Shown piece by piece: positions 1-8,178 of a stretch of 58,203 nt of DNA (position 1 is its first letter; each line of letters begins with the position of its first letter). The notes beneath the pieces are model-generated. The model was not told where the DNA came from, made no database searches, and saw nothing but the letters and a program-made list of their open reading frames with translations. Source of the DNA: Pseudomonadota bacterium (lineage in GTDB: Bacteria; Pseudomonadota; Alphaproteobacteria; Rhizobiales; Xanthobacteraceae); the NCBI GenBank assembly GCA_018242205.1, contig JAFECJ010000026.1:1-58203 (forward strand), given 5' to 3'. A program made the translations under genes and the position numbers.

Positions 1-1151
1 AGCGCCAGCAAATTGGTCTGGCGCGCGATCTCGTCGATGACGCCGATGATGTCGGTGATCTTCTGCGAGGAATCCTCGATCTTCGCCATCGCCTGAACGG
101 TCTGGGCGACCACCTGGCCACCGCGATTGGCAACGTCACGGGTCGCATTGGCGGATTGGCTGGCCTGCTGGGCGCTTTCAGCGTTCTTGCGGACGGTTGC
201 CGAAAGTTCTTCCATCGCTGCGGACGTTTCCTCCAGGCTTGCGGCCTGTTCTTCGGTGCGCTGCGACAGGTCGGTCGTCGAGGTCGATATCTCGGCAGAG
301 GCATTGGTCACTTCGCGGCCGGAGGCCTTGATCTCACCGATCGTAGCGCGGACCTTGTCGGCCATTTGCTGGACCGAGCCGGCGATCTGGCCGACTTCGT
401 CCTTGCGGCCGGTCCCCGGCACGCGCACCGTGAAGTTGCCTTCGGCGATTTTGTCGAGCGGGCCGACCAGATCGCGCAGCGGCGCGGCAATGCCGTACTG
501 GCCGATGACGAAACCTCCCGCCAGGCCGAACAGGATGCCGATGCCGGCCGCGATCATCATCAGTCTCGAGACGCGGAGATATTCGTCGCCGGCTTCGGTG
601 GTGACGGCGTTGACTTCCTTGTCGAGGCTATCCGTTAAGACGCGAATATTGTCGCGGACCTTGTTGGCCAAAGCGGCGCTGGCAATGGCCTCGACGCGCA
701 ACTTCTCCATTTCCGGCGGGATCTGGACATTGGAGATCGCGGCCGCGGCGTGAAATATGTTGTCGATTTCCTTTTGGTAGGTAACCCACTCGGACTCGAT
801 CTGTGTGAGCTTGCTCTTGACGTCGGGCCGGGTGGCCCGGTCCTTCAGCGATTTCAAACGCTCGACAAACAGCTCGCGTTCGCGGGCGATGGCCTCGCGG
901 GCGATTTTGACGCTCTGCGGGCGCGGATCGGCCGATATCTCGAACTCGGCGCGATTAATCACCAACAAGTTGACGGCTAGCTTCTGGGCGTCGAGCGACT
1001 CGTTGGCGGCAAAGTCCATCTTCTCGGTCGCGGTACTCATCGTTTTCAGTGAAGTGACGCCAAGCCAGGTGATGCCTGACGCGATCAGCGATAGCAGCGA
1101 GACGACGGCGATAATCTTGGTCAGTACGCGGAAGCGGGCAAGAAACGACAT
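1..1151 (-). CDS. Methyl-accepting chemotaxis protein (C-terminus cut by window edge)
   Basis: Membrane chemoreceptor that senses a ligand outside the cell and controls CheA through CheW. The start codon is at 1151 and about 383 residues are visible before the left edge. A first membrane segment lies at about residues 10-30, a helical four-helix-bundle-type sensor domain follows, then a second membrane segment at about 193-215, a HAMP linker, and the start of the methyl-accepting coiled coil (SLEETSAAMEELSATV, ARQTNLLAL). The conserved hairpin tip region is only just reached at the edge. It sits 61 nt downstream of cheW on the same strand, so the two are probably co-transcribed. The ligand cannot be inferred. 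Confidence 0.93.
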   Translation of the reverse strand, partial: MSFLARFRVLTKIIAVVSLLSLIASGITWLGVTSLKTMSTATEKMDFAANESLDAQKLAVNLLVINRAEFEISADPRPQSVKIAREAIARERELFVERLKSLKDRATRPDVKSKLTQIESEWVTYQKEIDNIFHAAAAISNVQIPPEMEKLRVEAIASAALANKVRDNIRVLTDSLDKEVNAVTTEAGDEYLRVSRLMMIAAGIGILFGLAGGFVIGQYGIAAPLRDLVGPLDKIAEGNFTVRVPGTGRKDEVGQIAGSVQQMADKVRATIGEIKASGREVTNASAEISTSTTDLSQRTEEQAASLEETSAAMEELSATVRKNAESAQQASQSANATRDVANRGGQVVAQTVQAMAKIEDSSQKITDIIGVIDEIARQTNLLA

Positions 1152-1212
1152 AGCAATCCCCCAATTGGTTGCTGGTTAAAAAGAGCCGGTAAGTCGTGTT
1201 TTGACTTCGCCG

Positions 1213-1761
1213 TCAGGCGTCGAGGATGACGGTCTTGACGTCGTTGTCGGCCTGGTCGGCCAGGAGGTGAGGCAGGTCGATCAGCGCGATCATGACGTCG
1301 TCATGGGACACGAGGCCGGCCAGGAAGCTGGTCGAGTGCCCGTGGTCTGTCCGCGGCACCGGCTGGATGCGGTCTGCATCGACGGAGACGATGTCGAGAA
1401 CGCGATCGCCAATCAGGCCGATCTGGCGTTCGCCGATCTGCACGATGATGACGATGTGCAGCGGTGTCGGTTCGGTCAGGCCCTGGCCGAAGCGGCAGCG
1501 CAAATCGACGATGGGCACGATGACGCCGCGCAGATTGAGCACGCCATGCACATAGGCCGGCTGTTTAGGCAGGTGCGTGATGGCAGCCCAGCCCTTGATT
1601 TCGCGCACCGCCATGATGTCGACGCCATATTGGTCGTTGCCGATGGCGAAGCTGATGAACTCGATGACTTTGGCGGATGTCTGGACCCCGGTCGCGGCGG
1701 CGACAGGGGACGCTATGACGTGTTGGATAGACTCGATCGTCTGTTCGTCAGTTCGGCTCAT
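1213..1761 (-). CDS. cheW: Chemotaxis coupling protein CheW
   Basis: Adaptor that couples chemoreceptors to the histidine kinase CheA at the inner membrane arrays. The 182-residue protein carries one CheW/SH3-like fold from about residue 30 to 175, with recognisable segments FISFAIGNDQYGVDIMAVREI and VLNLRGVIVPIVDLR. An N-terminal extension of roughly 30 residues precedes the domain. It is upstream of, and on the same strand as, a chemoreceptor gene; the pair probably forms a small dedicated unit, since no cheA, cheY or cheB is in view. The AT-rich stretch at about 1868-1960 is the likely promoter area. Confidence 0.94.
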   Translation of the reverse strand: MSRTDEQTIESIQHVIASPVAAATGVQTSAKVIEFISFAIGNDQYGVDIMAVREIKGWAAITHLPKQPAYVHGVLNLRGVIVPIVDLRCRFGQGLTEPTPLHIVIIVQIGERQIGLIGDRVLDIVSVDADRIQPVPRTDHGHSTSFLAGLVSHDDVMIALIDLPHLLADQADNDVKTVILDA

Positions 1762-2231
1762 GTGTACGGCACCCCTTCATGGACATGACGTGCGGCGGCA
1801 GCCGCCGACATTTCGCGCGTGAATTTTCCGGCCGGTGGCGTCAGCGACAAATCCACATTGCGAGCATGTAGTAAAATATTACCGGCGACATCTTAAGATT
1901 TAATAAGAAAATATTCCTAAATAGATTGTCATAATGGATTGATCAAAAACGCAAGATTGCTGAGGTGATGCGAGGTGCGGGAGAAATTCGAGCAACGTCA
2001 TGACGTTGCGTTGTCGCCGCAGGGCGAGCGTCGCATCGGCAAGCAGGCAAGCACGATCACGCCGAACCAGCAGATGCAGAAAAGGAAAAATACAAAACGT
2101 GTTTGTGTTTATAATAGCTACAGATGCGCCGTCAATTTCGGCGATGGCGAATCACGATACGCAAAAACAAAATCGCCGGGCCAAGCCCGGCGATCCTGAA
2201 TGGCCGCGATCGGCGCGAAGTTCGGTAGGTT
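1762..2231. other. Intergenic region, no gene seen
   Basis: 470 bases between cheW (leftward) and the TPR-protein terminator. No convincing coding frame on either strand. Bases 1868-1960 are strikingly AT-rich against the GC-rich background and probably hold the cheW promoter. A second AT-rich patch at about 2085-2125 includes TATAAT-like sequence but has no rightward gene to serve. The right end holds the terminator listed at 2162-2194. Confidence 0.6.
2162..2194 (-). terminator. Rho-independent terminator of the TPR gene
   Basis: Perfect 10-bp stem: 2172-2181 pairs with 2185-2194 around a CAA loop. On the minus strand the stem is followed by a T-rich tract (TTTGTTTTTG). It lies about 40 nt past the stop of the leftward TPR gene. 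Confidence 0.85.
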
Positions 2232-2768
2232 TCAGTAGGTCCCGGTCCCGTCGATCACCGCTTTGAGTTCGATGTATTCCTTGCAGGTCGTGTTGCCGCA
2301 CAAGGTATTGACCTTGGCGAGGTAATCTTTGGCCTTGAGGCGGTTGCCCTGTTCGGCCTGCCACATGCCGTAATACGACCAGGTGCGGGTGTGGTTCGGA
2401 TCGGCCTTCAGCGCAGCCTCGTACCAGATTTTGGACTCTTCGTAGTGGCCCATGCGGCGGTTGGCATAGCCGATGTAGTTGGCGACGTCGGGATTGTCGT
2501 CGCGGCCGAGCGCATGCATCGCGGAGATGCCCTTCTCATACTGACCGGCGAGGATCATCTCGCGCGCGTCGCGGTAGCCCTTGAGGAAACGGGCGTGCGC
2601 GATCTGCCGTTCCTGCTCCTCGATGGCGCTGCCTTTCTTTTCCTTTTTCTTGTCGTCGGTCGGCGTGTCGGTGCCGGCCGCGTAGATCGGCTTGAGGCCA
2701 ACCGCGGTCACGATCAGCGCGGCGGAAGCGATGACGGAAAAATGGCGGAGGAGGCGGGTAAGCGTCAT
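2232..2768 (-). CDS. Exported TPR-repeat protein
   Basis: 178 residues. The first ~30 form a Sec-type signal peptide ending near LKPIYA, so the protein is probably periplasmic. A charged linker (DDKKKEKKG) follows, then about two tetratricopeptide repeats at residues 90-158 (NYIGYANRRMGHYEESKIWY, ALKADPNHTRTWSYYGMW). Two cysteines near the C-terminus (CGNTTC) could form a disulfide. TPR folds mediate protein-protein contacts; the partner is unknown. It is a single-gene unit with its own terminator at 2162-2194. Proteins of this type are common as hypotheticals in Hyphomicrobiales; no specific function can be assigned. Confidence 0.8.
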   Translation of the reverse strand: MTLTRLLRHFSVIASAALIVTAVGLKPIYAAGTDTPTDDKKKEKKGSAIEEQERQIAHARFLKGYRDAREMILAGQYEKGISAMHALGRDDNPDVANYIGYANRRMGHYEESKIWYEAALKADPNHTRTWSYYGMWQAEQGNRLKAKDYLAKVNTLCGNTTCKEYIELKAVIDGTGTY

Positions 2769-3035
2769 GGTCTAGACCTCATGGGTGAACCGGCGCGGGA
2801 CCAACGATACGACAAATCCCGCCCTGGCGTGAAAAACAATCCGTGAGGCCTTTTAGTCCCGGCAGGCTGCAATTTTACCAGAAGGCGGGAACCCAAGGTT
2901 TCCTGAACGGCGGATAACAGCCGGTCTCAGGTCGCATTCAGCGGCAAGGGCTTAAGACCAGCCCATCAGCCGGCCTCCCGCCGGTCCGCCGCGCAATTAT
3001 CGGGTGAGCGGCCACCCGGCCACAGGATCAAGACC

Positions 3036-3353
3036 ATGTTGAAGTCTCTCAGCGCTGCCGTCGTCGCCCTCAGCCTGATCGCCGCTCCCGCCGCCTTCGC
3101 CCAGGGCTCCGGTTCCGCGCCCGCCGCCGCGGCCCCGGCCGCCGTTGCGACCCCGGCCCAGCCTGCCGTGAACAAGGTTCACAAGGTCAAGCACGTCGCC
3201 AAACACAAGGCGCACAAGCACATCGCGCACAAGCACGTTGCCAAGAAGCATCTCGCCAAGAAGCACGTGGTGAAGAAGCACCTCGTCAAGAAGCATGCGA
3301 AACTGAAGTCGGCGAAGGCCGTCAAGACCGCGAAGCCGAAGACCGCGATCTAA
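3036..3353 (+). CDS. Small exported His/Lys-repeat protein
   Basis: 105 residues. Residues 1-22 are a clear signal peptide (cleavage after AAFA), followed by an Ala/Pro-rich linker to about residue 45, then a strongly basic tail. Within the tail, residues 67-87 are four tandem five-residue units of the form H-(V/L)-(A/V)-K-K, and the tail holds about eleven histidines altogether, so it is very basic and could bind metals or polyanions. The family is not recognised; similar low-complexity exported proteins occur in Hyphomicrobiales. It lies just upstream of a cobalamin riboswitch, separated by a hairpin at 3364-3417, so it is probably transcribed on its own. Function unknown. Confidence 0.72.
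   Translation: MLKSLSAAVVALSLIAAPAAFAQGSGSAPAAAAPAAVATPAQPAVNKVHKVKHVAKHKAHKHIAHKHVAKKHLAKKHVVKKHLVKKHAKLKSAKAVKTAKPKTAI
3234..3293 (+). repeat. Four tandem 15-nt coding repeats
   Basis: Four consecutive 15-nt units (CAC/CAT-xxx-xxx-AAG-AAG) encode the H-x-x-K-K repeats of the small basic protein. They are diverged mainly at wobble positions, which suggests old duplications kept under selection at the protein level. Confidence 0.75.
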
Positions 3354-3363
3354 TTCGGCAACG

Positions 3364-3417
3364 CATGAGGGTATCGAAGCGGCGTGGCTCCCCGTGAGCC
3401 GCGCCGCTTGACTCATG
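3364..3417 (+). terminator. Hairpin after the His/Lys-repeat gene
   Basis: 14-bp stem 3377-3390 / 3396-3409 with a single G.T wobble and a 5-nt loop, extended by an outer CATGAG/CTCATG pairing (3364-3369 with 3412-3417). It starts 10 nt after the stop codon. There is no T-tract, so it may be a weak terminator or an mRNA-end stabiliser. Confidence 0.45.
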
Positions 3418-3439
3418 TCGCGGTTCCAGTGAAGACTTT

Positions 3440-3685
3440 CCTCCGTGCTGGTTCCCCGGGTTGCACCGGGGACGAAAGAGGGAACACGGCCTTTCGCGTC
3501 GACAAGCGCGACAATCCGTGGCTGCCCCCGCAACTGTAAGCGGCGAGCCCGCGTCCAGAGGGCCACTGGGATGTCTCCATGGGGAGTGTTTCTCCGTTGG
3601 GCGCCTGGGAAGGCCGGACGCAACAAAGCGCTTTTCAAGCGCCAGGCTATGACCCGCAAGCCAGGAGACCTGCCAGCGCAGTCAC
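3440..3685 (+). promoter_or_regulatory. Cobalamin (B12) riboswitch
   Basis: The leader carries the conserved blocks of the adenosylcobalamin riboswitch in order: GAAAGAGGGAA near 3474, GCCCCCGCAACTGTAAGCGG near 3524-3543, the CCACTGGG ... CTGGGAAGGC pair (about 3563 and 3604) and the B12 box GCAAGCCAGGAGACCTGCC at 3656-3674. It precedes a BtuB-type receptor gene by about 215 nt, the expected target of B12 repression. The receptor start region contains an anti-Shine-Dalgarno arrangement (see 3829-3891), which suggests translational control. Confidence 0.93.
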
Positions 3686-3828
3686 CCAACCGGTGGACGG
3701 GCGGTCCATACGGAGCGGCACTTCGCAGCGGTGACGTCAATGCCGGTGCGATGGTCCGTTGGAAATCCGAATTTCCACGACATCGGCAGGCGAACGTCGC
3801 GGGCGTCGCGTAGTCCAGCGTTCTCTTG

Positions 3829-3891
3829 TCCTTCGCACCGGGTTTGGTCTCACCCGGAGTGTCCGTTCATTGAACGGACGCCAACGAAGGA
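3829..3891 (+). promoter_or_regulatory. Predicted RBS-sequestering structure (riboswitch expression platform)
   Basis: TCCTTCG at 3829-3835 is a perfect 7-nt complement of CGAAGGA at 3885-3891, which contains the Shine-Dalgarno of the downstream receptor. Between them lie two tidy hairpins: CCGGGT/ACCCGG at 3838-3843 and 3852-3857, and an 8-bp stem around ATT at 3861-3879. Together they form a three-way junction closed on the ribosome-binding site. Pairing is read directly; the switching role is inference. Confidence 0.6.
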
Positions 3892-3900
3892 ATGTGCGTT

Positions 3901-5844
3901 ATGGGGGTTCGTTTTCGTCTGACTGCCGCGACAGCGGCAGCGGCTATTATGGCGGCGGGGGCCGCACGCGCTCAATCGCGATCGGAACCGGTCCAGTTGC
4001 CGGAAGTTTCGGTGAGCGCCACCGGCGTCGCCACGCCGCTCGACCAGATCGGCAGTTCGGTCACGGTCATCACCGCCGACGACATCGCCCGCATGCAGCG
4101 CCGTACGCTGCCCGACCTGCTCAACAGCGTGCCCGGTGTCAATGTGGTGCAGACCGGTGGTCCTGGCGGACAGACCGCGATCTTCATGCGCGGCACCAAC
4201 GCCCAGCACGTCAAGGTGCTGCTGGACGGCATCGATATTTCCGATCCCAGCACGCCGAACGGCGCCGTCGATCTCGCCCATATCGTGACCAGCGACGTAG
4301 ACCGCGTGGAAGTGCTGCGCGGCCCGCAAAGCAGCCTCTACGGCGCCAACGCCATCGGCGGCGTCATCTCGATCACCACCAAACGCGGCAAGGGACCGGC
4401 CAAGGCGACCGCGACGCTGGAGGGCGGGGCGATGGGCACGTTCAACCAGTCGGCCGCGGTCAGCGGCGCGAAGGATCGCATCGACTACGCCTTCAACATT
4501 ACGCATCTGCGCTCGACCAACATCAACGTCACGCCGGCTTATGTGTTGCCGGCGGGGCAGGCGGCCAACCCGAACTCTTACGATAATATGAGCTACGCGA
4601 CGCGGCTCGGCGCGCAGCTCAACGACGATCTGCGCGTCAATTTCAGCGGCCGTTATGTCGATGCCAAGCTGCTCTATTCGAACGACGATGCCAGCGTGTT
4701 CCCATCTGCGCCCTACGCGCAGCGATCGGACTACCGCAGCAAGTCGTTCTATGGCCGCGCCGAGGCGGTCTGGGCGACCTTGAACGACCGCATCGTCCAC
4801 ACCTTCGGCGTCAACGTTACCGACGCACGTCGCAGCAATCAGGATCCAAACGGCAGTCCGCCGCAGACCTATAACGGCACACGGACATCGGTGGACTGGC
4901 GCGGCGACATCAAGTTGGCGCCCGAACACACCCTGATCCTCGGTGCCGAGCGTTCGGATGAGCGTGCCGACGGCGCGACGACAGGTACATTCCCGGCTGG
5001 GCCGCTGAGTTTCTCCGGCAAGAACGGCAACACCGCCGGCTATGTCGAATTGCAGTCGCGGATCGCGGAGCGCCTGTCCATCGTCGCCAATGCCCGTATC
5101 GATGATGACGACCAGTTCGGCAGCCATTCAACCTGGCGCATCGCGCCGGCCTTCCTGGTGCCTGTCACCGAAACCAAGCTGAAGGCAACTTACGGCACCG
5201 CCTTCAAGGCGCCGACGTTGTACGAACTCTACGGCGTCGGCGATTTCGGCTACGTTGGTAACCCGAACCTGAAGCCCGAGACCAGCAAGGGCTACGATGT
5301 CGGCTTCGAGCAGCCTTTGTTCGGGGGGCGGCTTCGGTTTGGTGCGACGTACTTCCGTAACGACATCACAGACCTGATCAACAACGTCTTCACACCGGTC
5401 AACACCTACGTCAATGTTGGCAAGGCCAAGACCACCGGCGTCGAAACATTCGTCGATCTCAAGGTCAACGAGCAATGGCGCTTCCACGCCGACTACACCC
5501 GCACAAATGCGACCGACGAAATCACCCACAAGGAACTGCTGCGGCGGCCCAAGCACAAGGCCGACTTCTCCGTGGTGTACCGGCCGATCGAGGCGCTCGA
5601 TGTGTTCACGACGCTGGTCTATGTCGGGCCCTGGGACGACTTCGATCGGCAGGGCCTGCTAACGGCGCCGCAGACGACGCCGGGCTATATGGTGGTCAAC
5701 CTTGCCGCCAATTACGTGGTCAATCCGCAAGTCACGATTTTCGGCCGCATCGATAATCTGTTCAACAAGCGCTACGAAGTTCCGGTCGGCTGGCAGGCGC
5801 CGGGCGCCAGTATCTTCGGTGGTGTCCGGGTATCGACCAACTAG
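3901..5844 (+). CDS. btuB: TonB-dependent vitamin B12 receptor BtuB-like
   Basis: Outer-membrane beta-barrel receptor, probably importing cobalamin with energy from TonB-ExbBD. About 647 residues: signal peptide ending at ARA, a TonB-box-like stretch (PVQLPEVSVSA), plug domain to about residue 160 (PDLLNSVPGVNVVQTGG, VEVLRGPQSSLYGANAIGG), then a 22-strand barrel. The start at 3901 is preferred over an in-frame ATG at 3892 because GAAGGA ends at 3891, giving 9-nt spacing for 3901 and none for 3892. The cobalamin riboswitch upstream supports B12 as substrate. Oddity: the last residues are VRVSTN rather than the usual terminal aromatic of outer-membrane barrels. No B12 ABC importer is in the window. 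Confidence 0.9.
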   Translation: MGVRFRLTAATAAAAIMAAGAARAQSRSEPVQLPEVSVSATGVATPLDQIGSSVTVITADDIARMQRRTLPDLLNSVPGVNVVQTGGPGGQTAIFMRGTNAQHVKVLLDGIDISDPSTPNGAVDLAHIVTSDVDRVEVLRGPQSSLYGANAIGGVISITTKRGKGPAKATATLEGGAMGTFNQSAAVSGAKDRIDYAFNITHLRSTNINVTPAYVLPAGQAANPNSYDNMSYATRLGAQLNDDLRVNFSGRYVDAKLLYSNDDASVFPSAPYAQRSDYRSKSFYGRAEAVWATLNDRIVHTFGVNVTDARRSNQDPNGSPPQTYNGTRTSVDWRGDIKLAPEHTLILGAERSDERADGATTGTFPAGPLSFSGKNGNTAGYVELQSRIAERLSIVANARIDDDDQFGSHSTWRIAPAFLVPVTETKLKATYGTAFKAPTLYELYGVGDFGYVGNPNLKPETSKGYDVGFEQPLFGGRLRFGATYFRNDITDLINNVFTPVNTYVNVGKAKTTGVETFVDLKVNEQWRFHADYTRTNATDEITHKELLRRPKHKADFSVVYRPIEALDVFTTLVYVGPWDDFDRQGLLTAPQTTPGYMVVNLAANYVVNPQVTIFGRIDNLFNKRYEVPVGWQAPGASIFGGVRVSTN

Positions 5845-5860
5845 AAGCTGTAAGATGGCA

Positions 5861-5891
5861 GACGACGCGCGGATCGATGCCGCGCGTCGTC
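5861..5891 (+). terminator. Putative terminator of btuB
   Basis: Perfect 12-bp stem: GACGACGCGCGG at 5861-5872 pairs with 5880-5891 around a 7-nt loop, 17 nt after the btuB stop. The following sequence is only moderately T-rich (CCCTTCCATTT), so efficiency is uncertain. Confidence 0.6.
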
Positions 5892-5937
5892 CCCTTCCAT
5901 TTGCTAGTCTGCTCCGACGATTCCGTGGGGCGAAACC

Positions 5938-6507
5938 ATGACTAGAAATCTGCTCTTTGCGGGCGCGCTGCTCGTTGCGTTTGCGACAGTTCCAGCGCGC
6001 GCCGACGATATCCTCGATGCCATTGATCAGAGCCGCAAGGCGTATCAGGCCGGCGATATGGCTGCGGCCAAGCAGTCGCTGGATCTGGCATCACAACTGA
6101 TCGCGCAGAAGAACGCCGAGGGCTTCGCCGCTTTGCTGCCCGAGCCGCTCTCCGGCTGGAATGCCGAAAAGGCACAGGTGAATGCCGTCGGCGCGGCCGT
6201 GTTCGGCGGTGTCTCGGCAGCGACGCGGAGCTACACCAACGCCAAGGGCGACACGGTGGAGATTTCGATCAGCGGCGATTCCGCGCTGCTGATGCAGTTC
6301 GCGCCGATGCTGAGCAATCCGGCGATGGCCGGCGCGCTCGGCAAGCTCGTTCGCGTCGGCAGCCAGCGCGCCGTGCAGAACCAGGACGGCGACATCATGA
6401 TGGTCGTCGCGAACAAGGTACTGATCAATGTGCAGGGCTCGGCGGATGCGGCGAGCAAGATGGCCTATGCGCAGGCCATCGATGTCGCCAAGCTGTCCAA
6501 GATGTAG
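5938..6507 (+). CDS. Exported hypothetical protein
   Basis: 189 residues with a signal peptide (cleavage near ARA-DD, residue 22), so probably periplasmic. The N-terminal mature part is helical with a TPR-like look (ILDAIDQSRKAYQAGDMAAA), and the rest contains a compact domain with the segments LLPEPLSGWNAEKAQV and YTNAKGDTVEISISGDSALL. The family is not recognised by name; it resembles small exported proteins of unknown function annotated in Hyphomicrobiales. It follows btuB by 93 nt with a hairpin between, and is convergent with the metallo-beta-lactamase-fold gene whose stop is only 10 nt away. Confidence 0.72.
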   Translation: MTRNLLFAGALLVAFATVPARADDILDAIDQSRKAYQAGDMAAAKQSLDLASQLIAQKNAEGFAALLPEPLSGWNAEKAQVNAVGAAVFGGVSAATRSYTNAKGDTVEISISGDSALLMQFAPMLSNPAMAGALGKLVRVGSQRAVQNQDGDIMMVVANKVLINVQGSADAASKMAYAQAIDVAKLSKM

Positions 6508-6516
6508 CCGCCGCCG

Positions 6517-7507
6517 TCACGGCCGCGGCGACCACATCACCGGCACCAGCTCATATCCGGTCCCGGCGCGGATAAGGTGACCGCAAGCCGGGAAGGGGAA
6601 ATGATAGGCGGACACCAGCATGCGGTCGGCTGCGGCGCGGTCGAGCATGCGGCGGCGCGCCTGCACCGCGCGCGGGCCGTCCATGTCGAAGGTCGGTTGC
6701 CAGTCGGGGTGGCGTGCGAACAGGTACGGGTTTCGTACCGTGTCGCTCATCACCAGCATGGATTGCCGCTGCGACTGCAGCGCAAACGCGCAGTGGCCCG
6801 GCGTGTGGCCATAAGCCGGGATCGAGACGATGCCGGGCACAAGTTCCGAACCGGGCTTGTAGCGCTGCACCTCGCTGGCGATGTCCTTGAAGATGCGGCC
6901 GGCGTTGAGGAAGTACTTGTGGACCGTACCGGTCGCGCGTCAGGTTGGCCTCGTTCATCCAGAACGCCCATTCGGGCTCCGGCACCATGATCTCGGCCCT
7001 GGTGAAGACCTTGTCGCCATCCTTGGTCTTGATGCCGTTGATATGGTCCGGATGGAAATGCGAGATGACGATGACGTCGATGTCCTCGGGCCGGATGCCG
7101 GCGGCGGCGAGATTGGCGTTCATCAGTCCGGCGGTGTCGGTGATCTGGCCGGCGCTGCCGGTGTCGATCAGAACGAGCTTCGATCCGGTGTTCACCAGCA
7201 GCGCCGTGATCGAGATCGGCAGGACATTGGGCTTGAGAAAGGCCTGCGTGAGCGCCCGATTGACGGCGCGGCTCCCGGCGTTACGGACGAAACCGTCGCC
7301 GATCGGCGAATACCAGATGCCGTCGTAGAGGGCCGTCAGTTCGAAAGCGCCGAGATTGTAGCGGTAGACGCCGGGACCCTGAACCTTGGCGAAGGGAGCG
7401 GCGGCCTCCGCAAGGCTCGACAGTGCCAGCGCGCCCGCGCCCAGCGCCGATACCGCCGCGACCTGCCGGATCACATTGCGGCGCGTCGGGTGGGGCTCGA
7501 TGGCCAT
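6517..7507 (-). pseudogene. Exported metallo-beta-lactamase-fold hydrolase, frameshifted
   Basis: The first frame starts at 7507 with a twin-arginine-like signal (RRNVIRQ, residues 9-15) and holds the zinc motif HFHPDH at residues 150-155. After residue ~191 (EANLTR) the fold continues only in another frame (HKYFLNAGRIFKDIASEVQR, IPAYGHTPGHCAFAL) to a stop at 6517. Restoring one GC dinucleotide in the CGCGCG tract at about 6933-6940 would give a continuous ~330-residue protein with both zinc half-sites. So either a 2-base deletion inactivated the gene or the assembly lost two bases. The family (MBL-fold lactonase/hydrolase-like) cleaves esters, lactones or related bonds; the substrate is unknown. 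Confidence 0.82.
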
Positions 7508-7616
7508 GACATGAAATCCGGATCAGCCGCGCGCGCGACGATCGCCCACGCCGATTGACAGGTTACAAGCCACTATGGTCGAAACCAAGGGCGCGACGGT
7601 CGAAGAGGAATCACGA

Positions 7617-8039
7617 ATGCGTTGGCTGTTCTTGCTCGCAGCGCTGCTCGTGGCCGGTTGCGCCAGCGACGATGTCGGGCCCAGTCCGGCCGAACTGAAG
7701 GCGCGCTGGGATGCGCAGAACGTCCTTCCGCAGAATTATAAGAGCGATCTCGTTGCTTTCATGCGAACCTACCTCAACGACCCGCAGCACGTCCGCAATG
7801 CGCAAGCGTCCAGGCCGACGCTCAAGGCCCTGAGTGACGACAACCACCAACGTTTCATCGTTTGCGTGCGCTTTCGCGAGCGCCAGGCGGCTGGAACTTA
7901 CGCGGCGGCGAAAGAGGGGTACGCGACGTTTGTGTCGGGCAAGCTCGACCGCTACGTCGATACGCCGAAGGACGTCGCCGCGCTGTGCAAGGATGCGTCG
8001 CTCGAGCCGTTCCCCGAACTGGAAAAGCTGCCGCCCTGA
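7617..8039 (+). CDS. Small lipoprotein of unknown function
   Basis: 140 residues. MRWLFLLAALLVAGC is a type II signal peptide with lipobox LVAGC, so the mature protein is anchored by its lipidated cysteine. The start at 7617 is chosen because GAGGA lies 8 nt upstream and the lipobox then falls at residue 15; an in-frame ATG at 7575 would put 14 polar residues before the signal. The mature part contains QNVLPQNYKSDLVAFMRTYL and IVCVRFRERQAAGTYAAAKE and two further cysteines (in IVCVRF and ALCKDA) that could pair. Similar small lipoproteins are widespread in Hyphomicrobiales without assigned function. Confidence 0.78.
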   Translation: MRWLFLLAALLVAGCASDDVGPSPAELKARWDAQNVLPQNYKSDLVAFMRTYLNDPQHVRNAQASRPTLKALSDDNHQRFIVCVRFRERQAAGTYAAAKEGYATFVSGKLDRYVDTPKDVAALCKDASLEPFPELEKLPP

Positions 8040-8178
8040 AACCGACGGGCAAAGATCACAATTCCCGGCCGCGATCGTGCGGGGCGGTGAGTGTCAAATA
8101 CTCACAACCGCCGGGCATGATCAGGCCCGACGGTCCGTATTACAGATTGGCGGTCGAAAGAGGCCTCGGGCTACGAGG

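Noticed and set aside
3234..3293. 15-nt tandem repeats as a CRISPR or satellite
   Set aside because: They are in-frame coding repeats without unique spacers.
3892..3900. Earlier in-frame ATG for btuB
   Set aside because: It touches the Shine-Dalgarno with no spacing; the ATG at 3901 has 9-nt spacing and begins a normal signal peptide.
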